Assembly: GCA_043769275.1 (NCBI GenBank)
Contig: JAYVJM010000049.1
Location: 1 to 41,156 of the forward strand
Direction: 5' to 3'
DNA length: 41,156 nucleotides
Source: JAYVJM01 sp043769275
Lineage (GTDB): Bacteria; Pseudomonadota; Gammaproteobacteria; Pseudomonadales; UBA7239
The position numbers and the translations under genes are program-made. Under the pieces are notes generated by a model, which had not been told where the DNA came from, searched no databases, and worked only from the letters and a program-made list of their open reading frames with translations. Within the stretch, counting starts at the first letter, position 1. Every line of letters begins with the position of its first letter. Shown in pieces: positions 15,178-25,165 of this stretch.

Positions 15178-16703
15178 CACACACCCTCTGCCGATGGCGC
15201 GGCCGCCGCATAAACTTGATGCACCCGCGTCATCGCCTCAGCAGACAAATCCAGTACTGGCTGCGGATAAAGCCCCAAGGCCAGCAAGGCCAACATCAAC
15301 GTACCCACCATTAACATTTCCCTTACGGTTAGACCCTCCATTACCGTGCTCGACTTACTGGCTCCAAAAAAGGCGCGCTGCATCATCAGCAAACTGTAAA
15401 CGGCAGCCAAAACCAGCGCGGCAGTGGCGAAAGAAGCCATCACTGCATGCGTTTTAAACGATCCCAACAAAATCAGGAACTCACCCACAAAGTTACCTAA
15501 GCCCGGCAACCCAAGAGAAGCGGCTGAAAAGAACAATGTACAAGCAGGTAGCCAACGAATATTGGCCCACAAGCCGCCCATTTGTCGCAAGTCTCGCGTG
15601 TGCAAGCGCTCGTACAGTTCCCCGCACAAAATAAACAACGCACCAGCCGAAATCCCGTGTGCCAACATTTGCACAACAACACCCTGCAACGCCAGCTCAC
15701 TACCCGAATAAATACCCAACAACACGAAACCCATATGCGAAATACTGGTGTATGCCACTAGCCGTTTGATGTCGTTTTGCGCGCACGCCAAGATCGCGCC
15801 ATAAAAAATGCCGATGACCCCTAACGTCATGGCAATAGGCGCAAACTCCTGCGAAGCCTGCGGAAAAATTGGCAAAGCGAAACGCAACAAACCATATGCC
15901 GCCGTTTTAAGCAAAATACCGGCAAGATCAACACTGCCTGCCGTGGGTGCCTGTGCATGCGCATCTGGCAACCAAGAATGCAGCGGCACAACGGGCATTT
16001 TCACGGCGAATGCAACAAAAAAACCGAGCATAATGGCGTATTCAACCTTGGGTGACATGGTCGTGTTGCGCAGCACATGGTAATCAAACGACAATACATG
16101 TGTGTGCTGGTAGTTCACCAATGCCAACGCAATAATGGCGATCAACAACAACAAGCCGCTAGCCTGCGTGAAAATAAAAAACTTGTTGGCTGCGTAGATA
16201 CGGCCTTTTCCGCCTGGGGTATCGTGTCCCCACAACGCGATCAAAAAATACATTGGCACCAACATCACTTCCCAGAAAAAGAAAAAAAGCAGCATATCTA
16301 GCGCAAGAAACACGCCAATAACGCCGCTGATATTCCACAGCAAGTTAAGGTAAAAAAAGCCAACATGTTTGTGAATTTCACGCCAAGAGCACACCACGGC
16401 CGCCAATCCCAAACCGGCTGTCAATAAAACCATCAGCATGGATAAGCCGTCTAAACCAAGATGAAAGCTCACGCCAAAACGGGGAATCCACTCTGCTTTG
16501 TATTCCGACTGCCATTGCGAAGCCCGCTCGCTCGCCGCCATCACACTAAAATCGCCCTGCCACAACACAACCACACCCAAAACAGCCAGTGCGGTCATAG
16601 ATATCAAGGCAGCCCATCGCGGAGCCCACTGCCCTAGGCGCTCGCTCTGCCAACAGAGCAACCCACCCAGCAGAGGAATCAAAATTAACCACGGCAACAT
16701 CAT
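15177..16703 (-). CDS. nuoM: NADH-quinone oxidoreductase subunit M
   Basis: A 508-residue antiporter-like subunit of complex I with about 14 transmembrane helices. Signatures include FFFWEVMLVPMYFLI (with the conserved Glu in helix 5), LPDAHAQAPTAGSVDLAGI, and QNDIKRLVAYTSISHMGFV. It is about 40 bases downstream of nuoL. Two ATG codons lie in tandem at the start; the first is used here. Confidence 0.97.
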   Translation of the reverse strand: MMLPWLILIPLLGGLLCWQSERLGQWAPRWAALISMTALAVLGVVVLWQGDFSVMAASERASQWQSEYKAEWIPRFGVSFHLGLDGLSMLMVLLTAGLGLAAVVCSWREIHKHVGFFYLNLLWNISGVIGVFLALDMLLFFFFWEVMLVPMYFLIALWGHDTPGGKGRIYAANKFFIFTQASGLLLLIAIIALALVNYQHTHVLSFDYHVLRNTTMSPKVEYAIMLGFFVAFAVKMPVVPLHSWLPDAHAQAPTAGSVDLAGILLKTAAYGLLRFALPIFPQASQEFAPIAMTLGVIGIFYGAILACAQNDIKRLVAYTSISHMGFVLLGIYSGSELALQGVVVQMLAHGISAGALFILCGELYERLHTRDLRQMGGLWANIRWLPACTLFFSAASLGLPGLGNFVGEFLILLGSFKTHAVMASFATAALVLAAVYSLLMMQRAFFGASKSSTVMEGLTVREMLMVGTLMLALLALGLYPQPVLDLSAEAMTRVHQVYAAAAPSAEGV

Positions 16704-16743
16704 GCGCGTTCGTTCCTAATCATAAAAAATGGCTTGTTTATCA

Positions 16744-18585
16744 TCACAGATACAAAGCAATCGCCAGCACCACAACAGCACCCGAAGCTAGCGTAAAAAT
16801 GTACCAACGCAAATGCCCATTTTGTGTGCGTCTCAACGTGCTGTAACCGGCCTGCATCAATACTGGAATGCGCTCAACCAACACATCTACTCCATCCCTT
16901 TCATTGATGCGAACCAGCCAGCAATAGGGCTTGACCAACAAGCGGTCATACAGCCAATCAAAACCCCAGCCGTATTTCCACAAACAACGCCAACCCTGTG
17001 CAAAACTACTCGCAAAAAACGCTTGCCAATGCCTGCGCTTGCCCAAAAAGAAAAAAGCCGCAATCGCAATACCCAGAAAGGCAATAGCGGCGGACACGGC
17101 CTCTAGCGAGTGCTTGCTGGCATCGCCTAGTGTGATGACGCGCTCGGGCAACAAACCCGTTAGCGGCAGATGAATCATGGTGCCCAGCGCAGTAGATAGC
17201 AGTAGCAGCACACCCAGCGGTAGCCTGTACGCCATACCGTGACCTGCGTGCGCTTCAATTTTCGGCGTGCCGTGAAAGACAATAAAAATCAGGCGAAAGA
17301 TATAAATGGAGGTCAGCAGCGCACCAAGCAATCCAGCATATAAAAACTCGAGCCTGTTTACGGCAAATGCCTGCCACAAAATCTCATCCTTACTATAGAA
17401 GCCAGACGTGACCAACGGCAGAGCCGCCAAGGCCGAACCGCCCACCCAAAAGCAGGCGTAAACAAAGGGGATTTTTTTCCACAAGCCCCCCATTTTGAAA
17501 ATGTCCTGCTCATGATGGCAGGCGATAATCACGGCACCCGCCGACAAAAACAGCAAGGCTTTGAAAAAGGCGTGCATCACCAGATGAAATACGGCCGCGC
17601 CCCACGCGCCTGCACCCAGAGCCAGAAACATATAGCCAATCTGGCTCATTGTGGAATAAGCCAAAATGCGCTTGATGTCGGTTTGCGCCAACGCGCAAAA
17701 TCCGGCCAATACGAGGGTAATCGAGCCAATGGCACCCACCAAATACAAAACGTCTGGCGACAGCTCAAATAGCGTGTGCGTACGGGCAATAAGATAAACC
17801 CCAGCCGTCACCATGGTAGCCGCATGGATTAAAGCAGAAACCGGCGTGGGGCCTGCCATCGCGTCCGCCAGCCACGTTTGCAAAGGCAACTGTGCCGACT
17901 TGCCCACAGCACCACCCAACAACAACAGTGCGGCCAATGCCAAAACATCTTGATTCGCGTGCATAGGCGCAAGGCGCAGAATCTCTTGGATGTTAAGCGT
18001 GGCCAACTCACGGAACAGCAGAAATAAACCTAGCGCCAAAAACACATCACCCACACGCGTAACGACAAAAGCCTTCATCGCCGCTGCACCATTCGGAGCA
18101 TGGCGGTAATAAAAACCAATCAAAAGATAACTGCACAAACCCACGCCTTCCCAACCGAGGTAAAGAAACAGCAAATTTTCGCCCAGCACCAAAAACAACA
18201 TGCTGGCAACGAACAGGTTCATGTACGCAAAAAAGCGCGAATAGCCTTCTTCGCCGCGCATATACCAAGAAGCAAACCAGTGGATTAAAAATCCAACACC
18301 CGTAACAACGCCCAACATGGTGAGCGAAAGCCCGTCCAAATGCAGCGCAAAACGTGGCGCGAAACCATCGACGTTTATCCATGTCCACAACACTTGCGTA
18401 TACGAGCCACCTTCGGGAACGGCAGCCATAAAATCTGTGCCGACCACCACCGCCACGCACGCCGACAAAAACAGGCTGCCAACGCCAATAGTCGCCGCCA
18501 CATTTTCAGAAAAACGCCCGCGAGATGTCGACAACAGCAAAAAGCCGAGCAAAGGAAAAGCAAAGGTGAGGAAAAGTAAATTCAT
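16744..18585 (-). CDS. nuoL: NADH-quinone oxidoreductase subunit L
   Basis: The distal proton-pumping subunit of complex I, 613 residues, with about 16 transmembrane helices and the long lateral helix near the C-terminus. The conserved GWEGVGLCSYLLIGF, LADAMAGPTPVSALIHAATMV and QTDIKRILAYSTMSQIGYM regions are all intact. It overlaps nuoK by four bases (ATGA). Length is the same as the E. coli protein. Confidence 0.97.
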   Translation of the reverse strand: MNLLFLTFAFPLLGFLLLSTSRGRFSENVAATIGVGSLFLSACVAVVVGTDFMAAVPEGGSYTQVLWTWINVDGFAPRFALHLDGLSLTMLGVVTGVGFLIHWFASWYMRGEEGYSRFFAYMNLFVASMLFLVLGENLLFLYLGWEGVGLCSYLLIGFYYRHAPNGAAAMKAFVVTRVGDVFLALGLFLLFRELATLNIQEILRLAPMHANQDVLALAALLLLGGAVGKSAQLPLQTWLADAMAGPTPVSALIHAATMVTAGVYLIARTHTLFELSPDVLYLVGAIGSITLVLAGFCALAQTDIKRILAYSTMSQIGYMFLALGAGAWGAAVFHLVMHAFFKALLFLSAGAVIIACHHEQDIFKMGGLWKKIPFVYACFWVGGSALAALPLVTSGFYSKDEILWQAFAVNRLEFLYAGLLGALLTSIYIFRLIFIVFHGTPKIEAHAGHGMAYRLPLGVLLLLSTALGTMIHLPLTGLLPERVITLGDASKHSLEAVSAAIAFLGIAIAAFFFLGKRRHWQAFFASSFAQGWRCLWKYGWGFDWLYDRLLVKPYCWLVRINERDGVDVLVERIPVLMQAGYSTLRRTQNGHLRWYIFTLASGAVVVLAIALYL

Positions 18586-18890
18586 CCGCGCATCTCACTG
18601 ACCATATCAATATCCAAGGTGTGAAAGCGGCGATGCAGACGCAGCAATAACGCCAAACCAACCGATGTTTCAGCCGCTGCGAGCGCTAAAATCAGGATAA
18701 ACACGATTTGTCCATCAGCCTGCCCCCAACGACTACCCACCATCACGAACGCCAAACCACAAGCACTCATCATGACTTCCAGACTTATCAAGATAAACAG
18801 CATGTCACGACGAACAAGCACCCCGACAAGACCCAGCCCGAATAACATGACAGACAGCAACAAGCCCTGCTCTAAAGGAATTTCGCTCAT
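18582..18890 (-). CDS. nuoK: NADH-quinone oxidoreductase subunit K
   Basis: A 102-residue membrane subunit of complex I with three transmembrane helices. The two buried glutamates are seen in ISLEVMMSA and ALAAAETSVGLALLL. It starts at ATG 18890, six bases after the nuoJ stop codon, and shares an ATGA overlap with nuoL. Confidence 0.96.
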   Translation of the reverse strand: MSEIPLEQGLLLSVMLFGLGLVGVLVRRDMLFILISLEVMMSACGLAFVMVGSRWGQADGQIVFILILALAAAETSVGLALLLRLHRRFHTLDIDMVSEMRG

Positions 18891-18896
18891 GGATTT

Positions 18897-19394
18897 TTAC
18901 TCTTTTTCATCGACTCGCCCCAAGTGATACGCCACAATCAATGCTGCCAACAACAACACCGAAGCCAACTCAACCGCCAGCAAGTAAGGGCCGTATAACG
19001 CAATGCCCACCTGCTTTGCATCTATAACCCCAATGCCTACCGCAGCCAACTTGCCGCTCATCATGACGTACACCAGCAATGCCAACAGCAGCAGCGCCAA
19101 CAAGGAAGGCCCTATCCACACGGAGGGATTTAACCATGCCCGCTCTTTGGCCAGATTCGTATGGCTTAAATTCAGCATCATCACCGCGAACACAAACAAC
19201 ACCATGATGGCACCGGCATAAACAATAATTTGCAGAGCGCCCGCAAACGGCGCACCGATGCAGAAAAAAATCATTGCCATAGCAAGCAAAGAGATCACCA
19301 GATACAACAGGGCGTGTATCGGATTACAGGTCGTAATGAGGCGCAAAGTGGCCAATAACGCCACAGCTCCTGAAAGATAAAAGGCTAGCAGCAC
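18897..19394 (-). CDS. nuoJ: NADH-quinone oxidoreductase subunit J
   Basis: A 165-residue membrane subunit of complex I with five transmembrane helices; the conserved NPIHALLYLV and IVYAGAIMVLFVFAVMML segments are present. The start is GTG at 19394, chosen for the GAGGAAA ribosome-binding site just upstream. A 118-base gap with a G-rich repeat separates it from nuoI, which is wider than other gaps in this operon except nuoCD-nuoB. Confidence 0.94.
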   Translation of the reverse strand: MLLAFYLSGAVALLATLRLITTCNPIHALLYLVISLLAMAMIFFCIGAPFAGALQIIVYAGAIMVLFVFAVMMLNLSHTNLAKERAWLNPSVWIGPSLLALLLLALLVYVMMSGKLAAVGIGVIDAKQVGIALYGPYLLAVELASVLLLAALIVAYHLGRVDEKE

Positions 19395-19450
19395 TGGGCT
19401 TTCCTCGAAATAAACGACGAACTGATATTGCGCGGCACAGAACTAAAAGT

Positions 19451-19489
19451 CCCTCTCTCCTTGCGGGAGAGAGGTTGGGGAGAGGGGGC
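19451..19489 (+). repeat. C/G-rich hairpin repeat between nuoJ and nuoI
   Basis: CCTCTCTCC (19452-19460) pairs with GGAGAGAGG (19466-19474) in a nine-base-pair stem, and a second G-rich arm (ttggggagaggggg) follows. Sequences of this kind occur as dispersed intergenic repeats in many proteobacteria. On the nuo transcript the stem is followed by GACTTTTAG, a weak T run, so it may slow transcription between nuoI and nuoJ. Confidence 0.65.
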
Positions 19490-19512
19490 AACTATGAAAA
19501 AAAACAGCGGGC

Positions 19513-20076
19513 TCACGGCATTAAACCTCGCACATCAATAGGCTGTGCTTCGTGCTGTGCGGCACCTTTTGGCTTACCGGCAATCGACATCCCCGATACG
19601 CGATAAAAATTGTATTCAGGGTATTTTCCCACGCCACTAATTAGCAGATGTTCTTTTTCGTACACCAAATTTTGACGGTTGTATTCCGCCATTTCAAAGT
19701 CGGGCGTTAACTGAATAGCGCTGGTCGGACATGCCTCTTCGCACATGCCACAAAAAATACAGCGTGAAAAATTGATACGGAAAAAGTCAGCATACCAACG
19801 TCCGTCTTCTTTCTCTGCTTTTTGCAATGAGATACAGCCAACAGGACAGGCCACCGCACATAAGTTGCAGGCCACGCAACGCTCTTCGCCGTCAGGATCG
19901 CGGGTCAACACAATCCGACCGCGATAACGCGGCGGCAAATACACTTTTTCTTCCGGATATTGCAGCGTATCGCGCTTGCGCCAAGCGTGAGAAAAAATCA
20001 TCCACATGCTGCGTAACTGGCTACCAATACCCCACACAATCTTCTTAATAGTTATCTGCTGGTTGGTCGACGACAT
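19513..20076 (-). CDS. nuoI: NADH-quinone oxidoreductase subunit I
   Basis: A 187-residue ferredoxin-like subunit that holds clusters N6a and N6b in the peripheral arm of complex I. Two CxxCxxCxxxCP motifs are visible: Cys67, 70, 73, 77 (CVACNLCAVACPVGC) and Cys106, 109, 112, 116 (CIFCGMCEEACPTSA). The start lies four bases after the nuoH stop region in gene order. No residues are missing. Confidence 0.97.
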   Translation of the reverse strand: MSSTNQQITIKKIVWGIGSQLRSMWMIFSHAWRKRDTLQYPEEKVYLPPRYRGRIVLTRDPDGEERCVACNLCAVACPVGCISLQKAEKEDGRWYADFFRINFSRCIFCGMCEEACPTSAIQLTPDFEMAEYNRQNLVYEKEHLLISGVGKYPEYNFYRVSGMSIAGKPKGAAQHEAQPIDVRGLMP

Positions 20077-20080
20077 TATC

Positions 20081-21076
20081 CTAGCCTCCTACCACAGTGT
20101 TATTTAGCAGCACGACAGCGGCCGTAACCAACAGATTCAACAGCGTCAGCGGCAGACAAAACTTCCAACCAGCCGCCATCACCTGATCGTAACGCGGACG
20201 CGGCAGGGCTGCGCGCAACAGGATAAAAAGCAAAATGAAAAATATCGTTTTGCTAAAAAACCAGAAAAAAGCCAGCCATTCTGGCCCTGGCCCATGCCAA
20301 CCACCGAAAAACAGCGTCACCAACAACGCCGAAATCAGCACAAGCCCCACGTATTCACTCACAAAAAACATCACCCACTTCATACTGCTGTACTCAGTGT
20401 GGTAACCGGCCGCAAGCTCCGACTCCGCTTCAGGCAAGTCAAATGGACTGCGGTGGATCACTGCAATGCCCGCCAGAAAAAAGGTGATGAAACCAAAAAA
20501 CTGCGGCACCACAAACCATAAATCTCTTTGCGCCTCCACAATTGCACGCATATTAAATGAACCTGTGATGGCCACTACGCCCATCACGGAAATGCCCATA
20601 AACACTTCGTAGCTCACCATTTGCGCCGCAGAACGCAACCCGCCCATCAATGAGTATTTGTTGTTGCTAGACCAGCCAGCGAACAAAACGGCATACACGG
20701 CCAAACCCGCCATCGCCAGAAAAAACAAAATGCCAATACCCATATCCGCTACGCCCCACGTCGGCGTGATGGGCACAATGACAAAAGAAATTGCCAGCGC
20801 ACTCATGGCAATAACAGGAGCCAACCAAAAAGTAAGTTTGTCGACAAACGGCGGCGTCCAATCTTCCTTGAAAATAAACTTGATCATATCCGCCACCAAC
20901 TGCAAGCAGCCGAAAGGCCCCACGCGATTGGGGCCGTACCGGTCTTGCCACAAAGCCAACACGCGACGCTCCACCCAGCTTAATAAGCCCGCCACAATCA
21001 GCGTGACCAACAAGATAACCACTGCTTTAAAAATCGCAGTAAAAATGGTCATTAGCTCCGGTGTTAGCCAGCTCAT
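20081..21076 (-). CDS. nuoH: NADH-quinone oxidoreductase subunit H
   Basis: NuoH anchors the quinone site of complex I in the membrane. I start it at the ATG at 21076 (MSWLTPELM), which has a GGAGG ribosome-binding site and an ATGA overlap with nuoG, giving 331 residues. Conserved parts are the ERRVLALWQDRYGPNRVGPF loop, SPFDLPEAESELAAGYHTEY and the RAALPRPRYDQVM motif. Eight transmembrane helices are expected. The upstream extension in the same frame belongs to the nuoG end and is not coding. Confidence 0.97.
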   Translation of the reverse strand: MSWLTPELMTIFTAIFKAVVILLVTLIVAGLLSWVERRVLALWQDRYGPNRVGPFGCLQLVADMIKFIFKEDWTPPFVDKLTFWLAPVIAMSALAISFVIVPITPTWGVADMGIGILFFLAMAGLAVYAVLFAGWSSNNKYSLMGGLRSAAQMVSYEVFMGISVMGVVAITGSFNMRAIVEAQRDLWFVVPQFFGFITFFLAGIAVIHRSPFDLPEAESELAAGYHTEYSSMKWVMFFVSEYVGLVLISALLVTLFFGGWHGPGPEWLAFFWFFSKTIFFILLFILLRAALPRPRYDQVMAAGWKFCLPLTLLNLLVTAAVVLLNNTVVGG

Positions 21077-23823
21077 ACGCTTCCTCCGCTCGCAAGGTGC
21101 GCGTGGCTGTAACTTAACAAGGGCGGCATACCAACCACGCCAGCAGGCAAGCCCACACAACCCGGCGTAAGTGTTTTGCAAACTTTTAGGCGCAGGGAAA
21201 TCGTGCGTTCACCCGCCGCCTCTTGCATCAACGTCACTTTAATCAATGCATGTTCTGCCGCTCCAAGCCGCTCTGCATCCACCGGCGATAACGACACATA
21301 AGCACTGACCAGCAAGCTGCCCACCGCCGGCGCCAAAGCTGACAACTCATCGCTGCCAAATAGGTGATACAGCGGAGCCAGCTGCCAGCAGTCCACTTTC
21401 TTCACAAACGCATCAGGAATGCTAGTGAAATAAACTGGCTTAGATTCAAGGGGTTTTGGCTCAATCAAACGTGTGCCTGAGTTACCTGAGCGCAAATCGC
21501 CTCCTACTTCGTCTTGAAACTTTGTCCATGCTTGCGGCGAGTTCCAGCCAGGAGCCCACGCAAATGACACCAAAGCCGAGTCTTCATTAGGGCCCGCATA
21601 ACCCTCCATAGAAAAACTCATGGCACTGTCGGCATCTTGCGACACACGCGGTTCGTGTACCGACACATTAGCGCGCATGGCGGTACGCCCTGAATAACGG
21701 CGCGGTGCCCGCGCAATTTTCAAGCCCTTCACGCGGTAACTAGCACTGGGCGAAACATCACGAATGCCAGCCAACTGGGGCATTGCATCAGCACAGGCAT
21801 CCGTAATGTCATCAAACTGCATCCAGCACGCCATGCGACGCTCCAGCGTGGTATGCAAGGCGTACAGCCAGCGCCAACTTTCGTTGATTAAACAACTTGG
21901 GTCGTAATAAACAGGGTCATAAACCTGAAAATAACGCTGTGCGCGACCCTCCATACTCACGACCGTGCCGTCACCCTCAGCAAAACTAGCAGACGGCAAC
22001 ACAAAATGAGCTTTGGCAACAATGGGGGTTTGTTGATGATCTATAGCAACCAATACCTTCGCCTTTAATAGCGCGGCATCGACAAGCGCACTGTCTGCGC
22101 GGCGATACAAATCATTTTCCAGCACGATCAGCGCGTCAGCCGCACCGGTTTTCAGCGCATGCAACGCAGCATCGAGCGGCTCCCCGCCCAACAGCGCAGC
22201 GCCCATACTGTTCACTTCTGGCACGCACAAACTGATGGCGGCATTGCGACCGCGCACCACCAATGCCGCAGCGATATTGGCAGATGCCTGCATGATGGCC
22301 TGCGAACCACAGGCAGTACCTGAGACAAGTAGCGGATTTTCAGCTACGACCAGCGCAGCCGCGATACGTTTAGCCAAGGCGTTTTGATCCGCAGACAAAC
22401 CCTCTACGTGCGGCGCGGCATTATCAATTTCATGCGCCACGGCAAAGCCTAATCGTGCGATATCTTCTGCCGGAGCGTACAACGCAGTTTCGGCCACATC
22501 ATCCAAACGGGTTTGCGAAAAACTCGCCACAAATAACGGACTTTTTTCATTTTGACGTATGTCTTTCACGCCGGCCGCTTGCCACTCAGAAATCCTGTGC
22601 TCTGCCGCCAGTTGCAACCCTCTATTTTTGACGGACTGACGCAAAGCCAACGCAACGCGCGGGGCGGTTTGCGTCACATCTTCACCCAGCACAAACACAG
22701 CATCGCAGGCCTCTATTTCACGCAATGAAGGCGTGCGAGCTGGACTGTTCTGCAATACGTGCAGCGCAAGTTGGATCAGCTCCAGCTCCTGCGCATTCAC
22801 ACCAGAATAAAAATTAGCAGCACCCACTGTTTCGCGCAGGGCGAAATTGGCTTCAACGCTGGCGCGTGGCGAGCCGATGCCTATGATGCGCTGACAGTCA
22901 CGTAATGCGGCGGCGGCCGCATCCAACGCATCGTCTACGGACAGCGGCTTTTTGACATCGCCAAGCTCCAGTTGCCAAGGCTGACGCGGGCGATCTTTGC
23001 GATTGACATAACCGTGACCAAAACGACCACGATCACAAAGAAAGTAGTGGTTTATTTTTCCGTGATAGCGGTTTTCAATACGACGCAATTCACCATAACG
23101 CTCACCTGGGCTGGTGTTGCAGCCGACGCTACACTGCTGGCATACGCTGGGCGCAAACTGCATATCCCATTTACGATTGTAGCGATCCGAGTGCGTACGG
23201 TCGGTAAATACACCCGTAGGGCACACTTCAATCAAGTTGCCGGAGAATTCGCTTTCCAGCACGCCATCTTTTTCTCGACCAAAATAGAGGTTGGCATTCG
23301 CGCCATACACGCCTAAATCTTCACCGCCGGCATAATCTTTGTAATAACGCACGCAGCGATAACAGGCTATGCAGCGGTTCATTTCATGGTTAATAAACGG
23401 CCCCAGCTCCTGATTCAAATGTGTGCGCTTGTCAAAACGATAACGGCGCTTGTTATGGCCGGTCATCACGGTCATGTCTTGCAGGTGGCAATGACCGCCT
23501 TCCTCGCACACCGGACAATCGTGTGGATGATTGGTCATTAACCACTCCACCACCGATTTCCGAAACGCCTTTGCTTCTATGTCGTCAATCGAAATGTAGC
23601 TGTTGTCGGTTGCGGGGGTCATGCAAGACATCACCAAGCGACCGCGTTTGTCATCCGCATTGGCGTATTGTTTCACCGCGCACTGACGGCAAGCACCGAC
23701 AGAACCCAAAGCCGGATGCCAACAAAAATAAGGCACATCCAAACCCAGCGACAGGCAGGCACGCAACAGGTTGTCGGCACCGTCTACCTCATAAGTTCTG
23801 CCGTCTACGTTAATGGTTGCCAT
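21073..23823 (-). CDS. nuoG: NADH-quinone oxidoreductase subunit G
   Basis: The largest subunit of complex I, 916 residues, carrying several iron-sulfur clusters. The N-terminal [2Fe-2S] ligands are Cys34, 45, 48 and 67. Cluster N5 has His99 with Cys103, 106 and 112 (CPVCEEGGHC), followed by CIACYRC and CPTGVF. The extra N7 cluster motif CQQCSVGC with a later Cys (YFLCDRGR) is also present, as in E. coli. The rest is a molybdopterin-oxidoreductase-like domain without cofactor. It begins seven bases after the nuoF stop codon. Confidence 0.96.
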   Translation of the reverse strand: MATINVDGRTYEVDGADNLLRACLSLGLDVPYFCWHPALGSVGACRQCAVKQYANADDKRGRLVMSCMTPATDNSYISIDDIEAKAFRKSVVEWLMTNHPHDCPVCEEGGHCHLQDMTVMTGHNKRRYRFDKRTHLNQELGPFINHEMNRCIACYRCVRYYKDYAGGEDLGVYGANANLYFGREKDGVLESEFSGNLIEVCPTGVFTDRTHSDRYNRKWDMQFAPSVCQQCSVGCNTSPGERYGELRRIENRYHGKINHYFLCDRGRFGHGYVNRKDRPRQPWQLELGDVKKPLSVDDALDAAAAALRDCQRIIGIGSPRASVEANFALRETVGAANFYSGVNAQELELIQLALHVLQNSPARTPSLREIEACDAVFVLGEDVTQTAPRVALALRQSVKNRGLQLAAEHRISEWQAAGVKDIRQNEKSPLFVASFSQTRLDDVAETALYAPAEDIARLGFAVAHEIDNAAPHVEGLSADQNALAKRIAAALVVAENPLLVSGTACGSQAIMQASANIAAALVVRGRNAAISLCVPEVNSMGAALLGGEPLDAALHALKTGAADALIVLENDLYRRADSALVDAALLKAKVLVAIDHQQTPIVAKAHFVLPSASFAEGDGTVVSMEGRAQRYFQVYDPVYYDPSCLINESWRWLYALHTTLERRMACWMQFDDITDACADAMPQLAGIRDVSPSASYRVKGLKIARAPRRYSGRTAMRANVSVHEPRVSQDADSAMSFSMEGYAGPNEDSALVSFAWAPGWNSPQAWTKFQDEVGGDLRSGNSGTRLIEPKPLESKPVYFTSIPDAFVKKVDCWQLAPLYHLFGSDELSALAPAVGSLLVSAYVSLSPVDAERLGAAEHALIKVTLMQEAAGERTISLRLKVCKTLTPGCVGLPAGVVGMPPLLSYSHAHLASGGSV

Positions 23824-23830
23824 TTTTCAG

Positions 23831-25165
23831 TCACCCTGCCTTCTGCTCTTTTACTACGGACTGTAGACCGCGCTCAAATTCACCGCGAAAAAATTTCAGG
23901 GCGCTTTGTAACGGCTCCATCGCGCCAGGTGCGTGCGCGCAGAAGGTTTTGCCTGGCCCCAGAAAAACCGTGGCTTGTGCGAGCATTTCAATGTCGCCTG
24001 CCACGCCTTCACCACGCTCAAGTGCCTGTAAAACTTTCACCGTCCACGGCAAACCATCACGGCATGGCGTACACCAGCCGCAGGATTCGCGTGCAAAAAA
24101 CTGTTCCAGATTACGCACAACAGAAACAATGTTTTGCTTATTGTCCACGGCCATTATTAGCCCTGTACCCATGCGGCTACCGGCTTTGCCAATGGTGTCG
24201 TAATCCATAGCCAAATCGAGATGTTGCGGCAGCAAAAAGTCGGTTGAAGCCCCGCCTGGCAACCAGCACATCAACTCTAGGCCGTCCTGCATTCCTCCGG
24301 CATAGTCCTCCAGAATTTCGCGTGCGGTAGTGCCGATGGGTAACTCCCATACGCCAGTACGTTTAACCCGACCAGACGCACCATATAGTTTTGTGCCGGC
24401 ATCGGTACTTTTGCCCTGCGACAGCCCCTTAAACCAGCTTGCACCACGCAACACGATAGCGGGAACATTAACCAAAGTTTCAACGTTATTGACAACGGTC
24501 GGCTTGCCCCATAAACCCGAAATTTGCGGAAAGGGCGGTTTGGCGCGCGGATTGGCTCGGCGCCCTTCCAGCGAGTTGATCAGTGCCGTTTCTTCACCGC
24601 AGATATACCGACCTGCGCCGGTATGCACGAACAGCTCCATACCCCAACCGGAACCCAAAATATTATCGCCCAAATAACCGGCTGCCTTGACCTCAGCAAT
24701 GGCGCGATTCAAACGCTCAGCAGCCAACACGTATTCGCCACGCAAAAAGATATAGGCTTTCGTTACTTGCAAAGCGTAACCAGCCACAATCATGGCTTCT
24801 ACCAACTGGTGCGGCAATTGCTCCATAAGCAGGCGATCTTTGAATGTGCCCGGCTCCATTTCATCGGCATTGCAAACGAGATATTTTGGCTTAGGCACTT
24901 CGGTTTTTTCTGCCGCCATCGGCACCAGCGACCATTTGATGCCGGCTGGAAAGCCCGCGCCGCCTCTGCCGCGCAAGTTGGCATCTTTGATAATCGCCTG
25001 CACATCTTGCGGCGTATGCTCCTTAATGGCTTTGCGCAAAGCGGCAAAACCTTCCAGCAGTTCATAGCTGTTCAAATCCATCGGCGCGCTGCCCACAGGC
25101 AGTAAGCGCCATGTCAGCGGATGGGTATCCGCCGTTCTTTTCATGCCCACCATAACAGTGCTCAT
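23831..25165 (-). CDS. nuoF: NADH-quinone oxidoreductase subunit F
   Basis: The NADH- and FMN-binding subunit of complex I, 444 residues. GRGGAGFPAGIKW binds FMN and NADH; CGEETALINSLEGRR follows; cluster N3 ligands are in ESCGWCTPCRDG and in the later FCAHAPGA. The first ATG (25165) makes an ATGA overlap with nuoE; an internal ATG at codon 8 (MKRTADTHPLTWRL) aligns better with E. coli NuoF, so the exact start is open. Confidence 0.96.
   Translation of the reverse strand: MSTVMVGMKRTADTHPLTWRLLPVGSAPMDLNSYELLEGFAALRKAIKEHTPQDVQAIIKDANLRGRGGAGFPAGIKWSLVPMAAEKTEVPKPKYLVCNADEMEPGTFKDRLLMEQLPHQLVEAMIVAGYALQVTKAYIFLRGEYVLAAERLNRAIAEVKAAGYLGDNILGSGWGMELFVHTGAGRYICGEETALINSLEGRRANPRAKPPFPQISGLWGKPTVVNNVETLVNVPAIVLRGASWFKGLSQGKSTDAGTKLYGASGRVKRTGVWELPIGTTAREILEDYAGGMQDGLELMCWLPGGASTDFLLPQHLDLAMDYDTIGKAGSRMGTGLIMAVDNKQNIVSVVRNLEQFFARESCGWCTPCRDGLPWTVKVLQALERGEGVAGDIEMLAQATVFLGPGKTFCAHAPGAMEPLQSALKFFRGEFERGLQSVVKEQKAG

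Noticed and set aside
13681..18585. Internal duplication among nuoL, nuoM and nuoN
   Set aside because: The similarity is the well-known common ancestry of the three antiporter-like subunits, not a recent duplication.
19451..19489. True terminator splitting the nuo operon
   Set aside because: The T run is short and interrupted, and nuoJ to nuoN depend on the same upstream promoter as far as I can see; kept as a repeat with possible attenuation only.
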